Part shown: positions 49,190 to 56,720 of the stretch, piece after piece
How the letters are laid out: the number at the start of each line of letters is the position of its first letter
Position numbering within the stretch: the first letter of the stretch is position 1
Source: Methylobacterium hispanicum
GTDB taxonomy: Bacteria > Pseudomonadota > Alphaproteobacteria > Rhizobiales > Beijerinckiaceae
Assembly (NCBI RefSeq): GCF_022179285.1
Contig: NZ_BPQO01000016.1
Span: 1 to 64,000, forward strand
Direction: 5' to 3'
Length of the DNA: 64,000 nt
Notes under the pieces: model-generated
Databases searched by the model: none
The model's input: only the letters and a program-made list of their open reading frames with translations
Told to the model about the DNA's origin: nothing
Position numbers and translations under genes: made by a program

Positions 49190-51412
49190 TCAGGTCGCCC
49201 GCAGGGCCGCCTTCACCTTGGCGGGCGTGAACGGGACCGAGCGCAGGCGGGCCCCCGTCGCGTCGAAGATCGCGTTCGAGATCGCCGCAGGCACGATGGC
49301 CGCGGAGGGCTCCCCCGCGCCCCAGGGCTTCTCGGTCGGCCGGTCGATCAGGGCCGTCACCACCTCGGGCACGTCCGGGAAGGTGATGATTGGGTAGCTC
49401 GCCCAGTCGAGGCTCGTCACGCCACCCCGGTCGAAGGTCACCTCCTCCATGAGCACCCGGCTGACTGTCTGGATGACGTTGCCGTCGAGCTGGTTGCGCA
49501 CGCCGTCCGGGTTGATGATCTGCCCGCAATCCTGTGCCACGAAGAAGCGCGGCACCCGGATGCGCCCGGTCCTACGATCGACCTCAACCTCGGCCACCCC
49601 CGCCACGTAGGTGCGGTTCAGTTCGTACTTCACGTAGGACAGGCCGCGCCCGCGCAGCACGTCCCCGGACATGTCCGCCGCCGGCGAGGGGCGGGCCTGC
49701 CACCCGGCGATCTCGGCGACGCGCTCCAGCACCGCGATCCCGCGCGGGTCTTTCAACGCGCGCAGCCGGTATTCCAGCGGGTCCGCGCCCGCCGCCGCCG
49801 CGCACTCGTCGAGGAAGGCCTCGTTGGCGTAGGTGTTCTGCATCCGCCCCGGGGTCCGGATCCAGGAAGGCCGGAACGGCGTCGAGGCGAGGCGGTGGCA
49901 GACGGTCCGCACGTTCGGAAAGGCGTAGGGGAGCGCCGAGTTCTGGATGACGTTGCCCGGCGCCATCGCGGTCTCGTGCGGCAGGCCGGCGAGGTCGGCG
50001 GCCACGAGCGGCACGTTGCCGGCCGCGCCCTCCGGCACGTGGAACTGCGAGGACCACGCGGCGACGTTGCCGTCCGCGTCGAGTCCGGCCTTCAGGTCGA
50101 TCAGAGTCGGCGGACCCTTCGGGTCCCAGCCGTGCTCGTCGGCCCGCGACCACTGCACCCGCACCGGGCGGCCGACCGCGCGGGCGAGCAGCGCCGCGTC
50201 CCCGGCCGCGTCCTCGTGCCCGTTGCGGCCGTAGCAGCCCGAGCCCTCGACGTAGATGCAACGCACCGCCTCCGGCGCGAGCCCGGTCATCGCCGCGAGC
50301 TGCTTGCGCAGCGCGTGCGTCATCTGCGAGGCGGTCCAGCAGGTGAGCAGCCCGTCCTTCAGCTCCGCGACGGCGCAGGAGGGGCCGATCGAGCCGTGGG
50401 TGTGGATGGCGAAGTCGTAGGACGCCTCCAGCGTTCGGGCGGCCCGGCCGAGCGCCGCCTCGGCATCGCCCGTGCTGCTGGTGAGGTCGTCCTTCGTCAC
50501 CTTCGTGGCGCGCACGTGCTGCCACAGCTTGTCCTGCTCCGGGAGCCCCTCCCACTTCGACCACGTCGCCCCGAGCTGGCCGGCCGCCTTCACGGCCGCC
50601 CACTCCTTCTCGGCGACGACGGCCAGGAAGTTGCCCTGGCGGACCACCTTGAGGACGCCCGGGATGCCCGCGACCGAGCCCTCGTCCACGCTCTCCAGGC
50701 TCGCGCCGATCGCGGGCGGTCGCACCACGCGGGCGTGCACCATGCCGGGCACGCGGACGTCCTGCATGTAGGTGAAGCGCCCCATGACTTTCTGGGGGAT
50801 GTCGATCCGGGCGACGGACTTGCCCACGAGGGCGAAGCGGGCCGGGTCCTTCGTGTTGACCGCGGGATCGACCTTCAGGTCGAGGCGCCCGTCCGTCACC
50901 AGCTCGGCGTAGGCGAGCCCCGGCCCGCCGGCCTTCGGCCGCACGGCGCCGTCCCGGGTCTCGAGGGCGTCGACCGGCACGCCGAGGCGCTCGCTCGCGC
51001 GTTGAACGAGGCGGGCGCGGGCGGTCGCCGCCGCATGCCGGATCTCGACGCCGCCCTTCTGGATCGAGAGGCTGCCGTAGGTCGGGCCCTGGTCGGGGGT
51101 CAGCGCCGTATCGCCCTGAACCACGGCGACACGGTCGAGGGGAAGGTCGAGCTCCTCGGCCGCGATCTGGGCCATGGCGGTCTCGATGCCCGTGCCGAGA
51201 TCGACCTTGCCGGAGAAGATCGTGGCGCGGCCGTCGGCGCCGAGCGCCAGGAAGCTGTCGACCTGATCGGGCGCGACCGCCTTCGTGAAGCCGTCGGTCG
51301 CCACCGGCGCGAAGGTCTGCGCCAGCGCGTTACGGCCGGCCATCGAGAAGCCGACCACGAGCGCGCCGCCCTGGAGTAGCAGGCTGCGCCGCGAGAGTGC
51401 GGGAGCGTTCAT
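49190..51412 (-). CDS. isoquinoline 1-oxidoreductase-like molybdopterin subunit
   Basis: Large subunit of a xanthine-dehydrogenase-family molybdenum hydroxylase, 740 residues. Seen: a Tat-like signal LSRRSLLLQGGALVVGFSM, VDSFLALGADGRATIFSGKV, EASYDFAIHTHGSIGPSCAV, GSGCYGRNGHEDAAGDAALL, and the C-terminal WGAGEPSAAIVPAAISNAIF, whose Glu is the expected catalytic base. It resembles IorB-type single-cofactor enzymes, exported by Tat and using MCD cofactor. Substrate unknown (aldehyde or N-heterocycle). Lies 10 bases after the iron-sulfur subunit. Confidence 0.88.
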   Translation of the reverse strand: MNAPALSRRSLLLQGGALVVGFSMAGRNALAQTFAPVATDGFTKAVAPDQVDSFLALGADGRATIFSGKVDLGTGIETAMAQIAAEELDLPLDRVAVVQGDTALTPDQGPTYGSLSIQKGGVEIRHAAATARARLVQRASERLGVPVDALETRDGAVRPKAGGPGLAYAELVTDGRLDLKVDPAVNTKDPARFALVGKSVARIDIPQKVMGRFTYMQDVRVPGMVHARVVRPPAIGASLESVDEGSVAGIPGVLKVVRQGNFLAVVAEKEWAAVKAAGQLGATWSKWEGLPEQDKLWQHVRATKVTKDDLTSSTGDAEAALGRAARTLEASYDFAIHTHGSIGPSCAVAELKDGLLTCWTASQMTHALRKQLAAMTGLAPEAVRCIYVEGSGCYGRNGHEDAAGDAALLARAVGRPVRVQWSRADEHGWDPKGPPTLIDLKAGLDADGNVAAWSSQFHVPEGAAGNVPLVAADLAGLPHETAMAPGNVIQNSALPYAFPNVRTVCHRLASTPFRPSWIRTPGRMQNTYANEAFLDECAAAAGADPLEYRLRALKDPRGIAVLERVAEIAGWQARPSPAADMSGDVLRGRGLSYVKYELNRTYVAGVAEVEVDRRTGRIRVPRFFVAQDCGQIINPDGVRNQLDGNVIQTVSRVLMEEVTFDRGGVTSLDWASYPIITFPDVPEVVTALIDRPTEKPWGAGEPSAAIVPAAISNAIFDATGARLRSVPFTPAKVKAALRAT

Positions 51413-51422
51413 CCGGTCCTCC

Positions 51423-51893
51423 TCAGAGCGTGCCGGCGGCGCGCTGAACGGCGCGCACGATCCGCAGATGGGTGCCGCAGCGGCAGAGGTTCTGCGCCAG
51501 CGCCTGCCGGATCGCGGCCTCGTCGGGCTTCGGCGTCTCGTTGAGGAGGGCCGCCGACTGCATGATCATGCCGTTGATGCAGTAGCCGCACTGCGCGGCC
51601 TGCTCCGCAATGAAGGCCGCCTGGACGGGATGCGGCATCTCCGGCGTGCCGAGGCCTTCCAGCGTGACGATCTTCGCCCCCGGCTTCAGGCCCGAGACGG
51701 GCGTGATGCAGGAGCGCACCGCCTGCCCGTCCACATGCACCGTGCAGGAGCCGCACTGCCCGAGGCCGCAGCCGAAGCGGGGGCCGTGCAGGCCGAGGTC
51801 GTCGCGCAGCACGTAGAGGAGCGGCGTGTCGGGATCATCGACGCTCACGCGCGCGGCGCGCCCGTTCACGTCCAGCGACATCTGCTGCGCCAT
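51423..51893 (-). CDS. isoquinoline 1-oxidoreductase-like [2Fe-2S] subunit
   Basis: Small iron-sulfur subunit of 156 residues. Seen: plant-type [2Fe-2S] motif CGLGQCGSCTVHVDGQAVRSC-like segment starting at about residue 43 (read as CGLGQCGSCTV then C), and the second cluster CGYCINGMIMQSAALL with later CRCGTHLRIV. It transfers electrons from the molybdenum subunit. No cytochrome subunit lies in the window. First gene of a two-gene left-going operon. Confidence 0.9.
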   Translation of the reverse strand: MAQQMSLDVNGRAARVSVDDPDTPLLYVLRDDLGLHGPRFGCGLGQCGSCTVHVDGQAVRSCITPVSGLKPGAKIVTLEGLGTPEMPHPVQAAFIAEQAAQCGYCINGMIMQSAALLNETPKPDEAAIRQALAQNLCRCGTHLRIVRAVQRAAGTL

Positions 51894-52015
51894 GGGGCGT
51901 CTCCCTGGAACTATTTTGCTCTGCTCGGCCTATACCCGGCGCAGATCCGGGGCAACGCGACCGCGTGATAGGTGCCGTGACGCCGCGCGCCGCCCGCCAT
52001 CCGCAGGGAGGATCC

Positions 52016-52606
52016 ATGCCCGCGCCCCGTCGCAGCCCCCTCGCGCTCATCCTCGTCCTGGCCGCATCGCCGGTCTGGGCCGCCGAGTCCCCGGCTCCGG
52101 ACTGGCCCGAGCCGGCGCGCGCGGCGGCCGAGGCGATCGCCGAGCGCTACGGTCCGCCCCAGGAGCGGACCGCGACCCTGCTGATCTGGCACCGCAACGG
52201 GCCGTGGATCCGGACCGTGGTGCACAAGGTCGGGGCCGAGCACGACTTCCCGGCCAAGCACAGCGACGTTCTGGAGCAGAGCCTTCCCTACAAGGTGCCG
52301 CTCAACCTCTTCAGCGCGGTCGCGACCTTCAACGGGAGCGTGATCCCGGACCGGACGCGGGGCACGCTGACGGCCTACGGTGCCAGCGAGGCCGGGAACG
52401 TGATGAGCCTCAACCTCGCCCGCGCCGTGGCCCGGGGCGAGCTGAGCCCGGAGCAGGCGCGCGAGAAGCAGGTCGCGGCGGCGCGGGCGCTCGCGGAGGG
52501 TGTTGTCCCGGAGGAGGCGGCCGAGCTGACGCTCGAGCAGCAGCAGGAAGGGGACGTCGCCGATCCCGATACGGCGATGCTCCTGCCGCCCGCTTCCCAG
52601 CAATGA
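52016..52606 (+). CDS. exported hypothetical protein (196 aa)
   Basis: Unrecognised. Seen: signal peptide SPLALILVLAASPVWAAES, then ARAAAEAIAERYGPPQERTA, TLLIWHRNGPWIRTVVHKVG, DFPAKHSDVLEQSLPYKVPL, FSAVATFNGSVIPDRTRGTL and a helix ARAVARGELSPEQAREKQVA. The W-H-x-N-G-P-W-x-R-T and H-D-F-P-x-K segments look conserved and could be a metal site. GGGAGG precedes ATG. Divergent from the oxidoreductase operon. Confidence 0.65.
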   Translation: MPAPRRSPLALILVLAASPVWAAESPAPDWPEPARAAAEAIAERYGPPQERTATLLIWHRNGPWIRTVVHKVGAEHDFPAKHSDVLEQSLPYKVPLNLFSAVATFNGSVIPDRTRGTLTAYGASEAGNVMSLNLARAVARGELSPEQAREKQVAAARALAEGVVPEEAAELTLEQQQEGDVADPDTAMLLPPASQQ

Positions 52607-52875
52607 TGCCCGGTCGCGGCGCCCTCGGCGCGGCCGATCGCGTCCGCGTGGCCGAAACGCGGCCAAGCGGCCGATGCGGGCGTGGCTTCCCAGATCTGCC
52701 GACACACCGGCGGTCCCCTTCAGGCGGTGGACGGTGCGTGATAATGAACCCGATCATTTTTGCTCGCGCGCGGAGGCGGTACCCGGCCGGTCACCGCGTC
52801 GGCCGCAGCACGCAACGACCGATCCCGCCCCGGACCGCCCAAGCGTGACCGGGCAAGGGTCCCGGAGGAGCCCGA

Positions 52876-53904
52876 GTGTCTGACGTCGTAGAGGAACTGA
52901 ACGCGAGACTGGACGCGCTCGACGGGTGGCGCTTCAGCGTGGCGCCGATGATGGACTGGACGGACCGGCACTGCCGGGCCTTCCACCGCACGCTCAGCCG
53001 CCGCGCCCGCCTCTACACCGAGATGGTGACCACCGGCGCCGTCCTGCACGGGCCGCGCGAGCGGCTGCTCGGCTTCTCGGAGATGGAGCACCCGGTCGCG
53101 CTGCAGCTCGGCGGCTCCGACCGGGGCGAGCTGGCGGCGGCGGCGCGGATCGCCGCGGATCTCGGCTACGACGAGGTGAACCTCAATGTCGGCTGCCCGT
53201 CCGACCGGGTCCAGGAGGGGCGCTTCGGCGCCTGCCTGATGCGCGAGCCGGCGCTCGTCGCCGATTGCGTCGCCGCCATGCGGGCGGCCGTGCGGGTGCC
53301 GGTGACGGTGAAATGCCGCATCGGCGTCGATGACCAGGATCCCGAGATCGCCCTGGACGCGCTCGCGGATGCCGTCGTAGCGGCGGGCGTGGACGGGCTC
53401 GTGGTGCATGCCCGCAAGGCTTGGCTTCAAGGACTCTCCCCGAAGGAGAACCGGGATGTGCCCCCCCTTGATTACGGCCGCGTCGCCCGCCTCAAGCGGG
53501 CCCATCCCAACCTCCCGGTCGCGCTCAACGGCGGAATCGCCGGGCTGCCGACGGCGCGGGCGCTGCTCGCCGAGGTCGATGGAGTGATGGTCGGCCGGGC
53601 CGCCTACACGGAGCCGGCGCTCCTCCTCGCGGTCGATCCGGAGATCTTCGGCGAGCCGGCGGCACACCCCGACGCCTTCGCGGCCGTGGAGGCCTTCGAG
53701 CCCTACATCGCCGGGGTGCTGGCGCGCGGTGACAGGCTGCACGCGGTGACGCGGCACATGCTCGGGCTGTTCAACGGGCGCCCCGGGGCGCGCGCCTACC
53801 GACGCCACCTCTCGACCGCCGGGATGCGGCCGGAGGCCGACCTCGGCACGCTCCGTGAGGCGGTCGCACAGGTCGCCCGCGCCGAGGAGCGGCGCGCGGC
53901 CTAG
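52876..53904 (+). CDS. dusA: tRNA-dihydrouridine(20/20a) synthase
   Basis: FMN-dependent enzyme that reduces uridines 20 and 20a of tRNA D-loops. The 342-residue product has normal length. Seen: SVAPMMDWTDRHCRAFHRTL, the catalytic Cys in LNVGCPSDRVQEGRFGACLM, VTVKCRIGVDDQDPE, HARKAWLQGLSPKENRDVPP and NGGIAGLPTARALL, then VMVGRAAYTEPALL. GTG 52876 with GGAGGAG 7 bases upstream. Followed within 2 bases by a perfect hairpin. Confidence 0.95.
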   Translation: MSDVVEELNARLDALDGWRFSVAPMMDWTDRHCRAFHRTLSRRARLYTEMVTTGAVLHGPRERLLGFSEMEHPVALQLGGSDRGELAAAARIAADLGYDEVNLNVGCPSDRVQEGRFGACLMREPALVADCVAAMRAAVRVPVTVKCRIGVDDQDPEIALDALADAVVAAGVDGLVVHARKAWLQGLSPKENRDVPPLDYGRVARLKRAHPNLPVALNGGIAGLPTARALLAEVDGVMVGRAAYTEPALLLAVDPEIFGEPAAHPDAFAAVEAFEPYIAGVLARGDRLHAVTRHMLGLFNGRPGARAYRRHLSTAGMRPEADLGTLREAVAQVARAEERRAA

Positions 53905-53905
53905 A

Positions 53906-53948
53906 GCGCTCTTGCGCCGAAGCGGACGCCGGTTCGGCGCAAGAGCGC
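53906..53948. repeat. perfect 16-bp hairpin, first of a pair
   Basis: Left arm GCGCTCTTGCGCCGAA at 53906-53921 and right arm TTCGGCGCAAGAGCGC at 53933-53948, with an 11-base loop GCGGACGCCGG. It starts just after the dusA stop. No T run, so not a classic intrinsic terminator. Confidence 0.9.
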
Positions 53949-53966
53949 GCGTTGATACAAGAGGTC

Positions 53967-54005
53967 AGAGCCGTTCCCGATTGCGACGCGATCGGGAACG
54001 GCTCT
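53967..54005. repeat. perfect 15-bp hairpin, second of a pair
   Basis: Left arm AGAGCCGTTCCCGAT at 53967-53981 and right arm ATCGGGAACGGCTCT at 53991-54005, with a 9-base loop TGCGACGCG. Its right arm runs into the stop codon (54004-54006) of the convergent gene, so the end of that coding region is part of the repeat. Confidence 0.9.
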
Positions 54006-54588
54006 AGCGCTCGGCCTCGGGCGGCGGCAGCGCCGCCCAGGCCGGATCGGGCTTGGCGACCGCGGTCTCGTGGTCGTCCTGCCAGCCCTCGACGCCCTCG
54101 GGAAACCAGTAGACCCGGCTGTACCCGGCCAGGACGAGACGGCGGCCGGCGTTCCAGCTGCCCCAGCATTCGGGACGGCAGAAGGTGACGACGGGCCTGG
54201 TGCGGTCGCCGCCGGTCAGCTCCGCCACGCGCCGCAGGAACACGGCCTCGCGCTCCGGGCTGAGCGGCGCGACGCCGGCGCCCGGCATCCAGACGGCGCC
54301 CGGAAGCGAGCGGTGGGTCGGCAACCAGGGCCGGTCGGGGGGGAAGTTTGCGGGCTTGCGGTCGGCCAGCACGACGTCGAGGAGCACCGGCTTGTCCGGC
54401 AGCAGCGCGGCAAGCCGCCCGGCGTCGAGGACCGTGGCGCCGGTCAGCGTGGCGGGGGTGTAGCCGCGCTGCGGCCCGGTCCAGAGGCCGTCCGGTTCCG
54501 GGACGCCGACCGGCGAATCCGCGGGCCCGGCCGCCGCCAGCAGGACCAGAGCGGCAAGGGCCGCCGCGCCTCTGTGCGGGAGCCGCAC
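54004..54588 (-). CDS. PQQ-dependent catabolism-associated CXXCW-motif protein
   Basis: A 194-residue exported rhodanese-like protein. Seen: signal peptide ALAALVLLAAAGPADS, then NFPPDRPWLPTHRSLPGAVW and the hallmark FCRPECWGSWNAGRRLVLAG, in which C-R-P-E-C-W is the family motif (here with three residues between the cysteines), and SRVYWFPEGVEGWQ. The family is found with PQQ-dependent alcohol dehydrogenases. Starts 3 bases after the SoxYZ-like gene, last of a three-gene left-going operon. Confidence 0.85.
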   Translation of the reverse strand: MRLPHRGAAALAALVLLAAAGPADSPVGVPEPDGLWTGPQRGYTPATLTGATVLDAGRLAALLPDKPVLLDVVLADRKPANFPPDRPWLPTHRSLPGAVWMPGAGVAPLSPEREAVFLRRVAELTGGDRTRPVVTFCRPECWGSWNAGRRLVLAGYSRVYWFPEGVEGWQDDHETAVAKPDPAWAALPPPEAER

Positions 54589-54591
54589 CGC

Positions 54592-55404
54592 CTAATTGCT
54601 CGCGCTCGGCACGGTGAAGCTGTGCTCCCAGCGCCCGCCCTGATTGTCGGTGGCCGTCACCTTGACCGGGCCCGCCGGCAGGAAGGCGAAGTTGATCACC
54701 GGGTTCGAGGCGATCGAGATATCGCCGTCCATTACGAACACGTTGCGGTTGCCGGTATCGACCGTGACCGTGTTGATGTAACGCGCAGGTGTATAGTCGC
54801 GGGTGACCTGGTTCATCTGCATCCCGGAGAAGTTCGGGTGGCGGATCATCAGGGTCGCCTCGACGGGCTTGCCAGCCTGCGCCTCGCCCGCAAACTTCAT
54901 CCGCATCTCGCCCATGCCCTTCATGGCCTCCTCGTCGCTCATCCCCATCGGGGCCGAGCAGCCGCCGGAGGCCTTGACGAACTTCGTGGCCTCGTAGAGC
55001 GCGCCGTCCTTCGTCTCGGCGACCGCGTGGATGTTGGTGTAGTTGTTCACCCGCACCCGCAGGCGCAATTCACTCGGGTCGGCGGCCGGACCGAAGCGGA
55101 AATGGGCGGCGTAGGGCGAGGGGTTGTCGTCGATCACGAGGTGGACCGCCTGCACCCGGTCCTTCTCGGGCATGGTCAGGGTGATCGGCACGAGCGCGGC
55201 GTCCTCCGCGCGCTTCGGGGCCTCGACTTTCACGAGGGTCTCGGTCGGCTGGATCGTCCGGTCCTTGAAGATCGAGGCGGCGACGTCACGCCAGCGCGCC
55301 TCGCGCTCGGCATCGCTGTCGGAGGAGCCGGCGGCGTGGGCCACGCCGGAGGCGGCGAGCGCCACACTGACGGCGAGGGGGGCGAGCTTCGTTGCGAGCG
55401 TCAT
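54592..55404 (-). CDS. quinoprotein dehydrogenase-associated SoxYZ-like carrier
   Basis: A 270-residue periplasmic fusion of SoxY-like and SoxZ-like domains. Seen: signal peptide PLAVSVALAASGVAHAA; SoxY-like part with PEKDRVQAVHLVIDDNPSPY and a carrier-like ASGGCSAPMGM at about residue 150; SoxZ-like part with EATLMIRHPNFSGMQMNQVT and VKVTATDNQGGRWEHSFTVP. In thiosulfate oxidation SoxY carries substrate on a C-terminal Gly-Gly-Cys, and a similar thiol carrier is inferred here. Acts with the neighbouring zinc hydrolase and CXXCW protein. Confidence 0.88.
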   Translation of the reverse strand: MTLATKLAPLAVSVALAASGVAHAAGSSDSDAEREARWRDVAASIFKDRTIQPTETLVKVEAPKRAEDAALVPITLTMPEKDRVQAVHLVIDDNPSPYAAHFRFGPAADPSELRLRVRVNNYTNIHAVAETKDGALYEATKFVKASGGCSAPMGMSDEEAMKGMGEMRMKFAGEAQAGKPVEATLMIRHPNFSGMQMNQVTRDYTPARYINTVTVDTGNRNVFVMDGDISIASNPVINFAFLPAGPVKVTATDNQGGRWEHSFTVPSASN

Positions 55405-55444
55405 GGCGTTCCTCCTGAGTAGACTTATGTAAGCTCTCTTCCGG

Positions 55445-56419
55445 CTATTCCCACTCCAGTTCCTTGTAGGCGACGGTCACGTTTCGGGCATTGTAGTCGT
55501 CGAACAGGTCCCACTTGGCCCTCTCCGACTGCGCCACGGTGCCGACGGCCTTCTCGATCGGGACGTCGGCGGCGATCGCCCGGCGGGTCTCGTCGCGCAA
55601 CGTGCCGAGGTAGCGGGCGAGATCGGCCAGCGCCGGTGCGAGATCGACGCTGACGGGGCCGTGACCGGGCACGGCGCGCGCTGCCCCGAACCCCTTCAGC
55701 CGGTCGATCTCCTTCAGCCAGCCGTTGAGGCTGCCGTCGAGGGAGGGGATGCGCCCGACCGAGAGCAGGTCCCCGGTGAAGAGGAGACCGCTGCCGCTGT
55801 CGATCATCGAGAGGTCCGTCGGCGTATGCGCGCTCGGATGGGCGGTGAAGCGCAGGGTGCGGTCGCCGAGGTCGATCACCGCGCCCTCCGTCACGCCCAG
55901 CGTCGGGTAGACGACGGAGCCGGCCTTGTCGGCTCCGAGCACGTCCGCCAAGCGCTTGCGGTAATACTCGCCCCGCGCCTCCAGCGCCGCCCCGAGGGCG
56001 TGGTGACCGATGAAGGTCGGCCCATCCTCCGCGAAGGCCGCCGCGCCGAAGCAGTGGTCCGGGTGGACGTGGCTCATCACCACGTGGCGGATCGGCTTGT
56101 CCGTGCGCTTGCGGATCTCGCTGCGCAGCCACTGACCGTCCGCGAGGCTGCCGCCCGATTCCGTCACCAGCACGCCGTCGCGGCCGACGATGAAGCCCGT
56201 GTTGGCGATGGCGTCGGCGTTGTCGGGAGAGGCCTCAGCGTTCGGCCCGCGTCGCACGAAGACGCCCGGGCCGACCTCCTCCAGCGCAAGGGCCTCGGCG
56301 CGCGGCCGACCCGGCAGGCAACAGAGGCAGAATCCGCCGAAGGCAGTCAGAAGGGCCCGGCGACGCGAGAGCGCGGCACGCGCCTCGAGCCCCGGGGCGG
56401 CGGCATCGCCCGCGCGCAT
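55445..56419 (-). CDS. quinoprotein relay system zinc metallohydrolase
   Basis: A 324-residue metallo-beta-lactamase-fold hydrolase, exported by an apparent Tat or Sec signal (RRRALLTAFGGFCLCCLPG). Seen: the zinc site HVVMSHVHPDHCFGAAAF (HxHxDH), YPTLGVTEGAVIDLGDRTLR, AHPSAHTPTDLSMIDSGSGL, LFTGDLLSVGRIPS and PGHGP, giving the remaining ligands. Similar to SoxH-type and the quinoprotein relay hydrolases linked to PQQ enzymes. GGAGG precedes ATG 56419. First gene of the operon; an alternative start at 56458 is weaker. Confidence 0.88.
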   Translation of the reverse strand: MRAGDAAAPGLEARAALSRRRALLTAFGGFCLCCLPGRPRAEALALEEVGPGVFVRRGPNAEASPDNADAIANTGFIVGRDGVLVTESGGSLADGQWLRSEIRKRTDKPIRHVVMSHVHPDHCFGAAAFAEDGPTFIGHHALGAALEARGEYYRKRLADVLGADKAGSVVYPTLGVTEGAVIDLGDRTLRFTAHPSAHTPTDLSMIDSGSGLLFTGDLLSVGRIPSLDGSLNGWLKEIDRLKGFGAARAVPGHGPVSVDLAPALADLARYLGTLRDETRRAIAADVPIEKAVGTVAQSERAKWDLFDDYNARNVTVAYKELEWE

Positions 56420-56720
56420 GCGTGACCTCCCTGATCGTTGCCGACCATTGAGCCGCAAGCCCCCGCGGCGTCAAGCGACGGGCCGCGAGGCGCGCCGAGC
56501 GCTCGACGAGGCGATCGGCGCGCGAACCGGCCGGTCCGAACGCCGTTCGAAACGCACCGGGCCCGGCCCAAACCACGCCAGCCTTGAAACCCCTGATTAC
56601 AAAGCAAAAAACCACAACTCTTAGTTGATAATATTTCACAGACTCTGGAATTTACCCGGCTTTAGTGCACGCCAGGAGATGAATTCGAAATAGGCACTGT
56701 GCCCGCCATCGAGGACGACG
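56420..56720. promoter_or_regulatory. divergent promoter region, AT-rich part before chemoreceptor
   Basis: A 301-base gap between two divergent genes. The part at about 56590-56700 is much richer in A and T than the rest of the window, including TTAGTTGATAATATTTCACA, and presumably holds the chemoreceptor promoter. No exact sigma-factor match was confirmed. Confidence 0.45.

Noticed and set aside
53906..54005. Intrinsic terminators at the twin hairpins
   Set aside because: Neither stem is followed by a T run on either strand. Kept as structural repeats.
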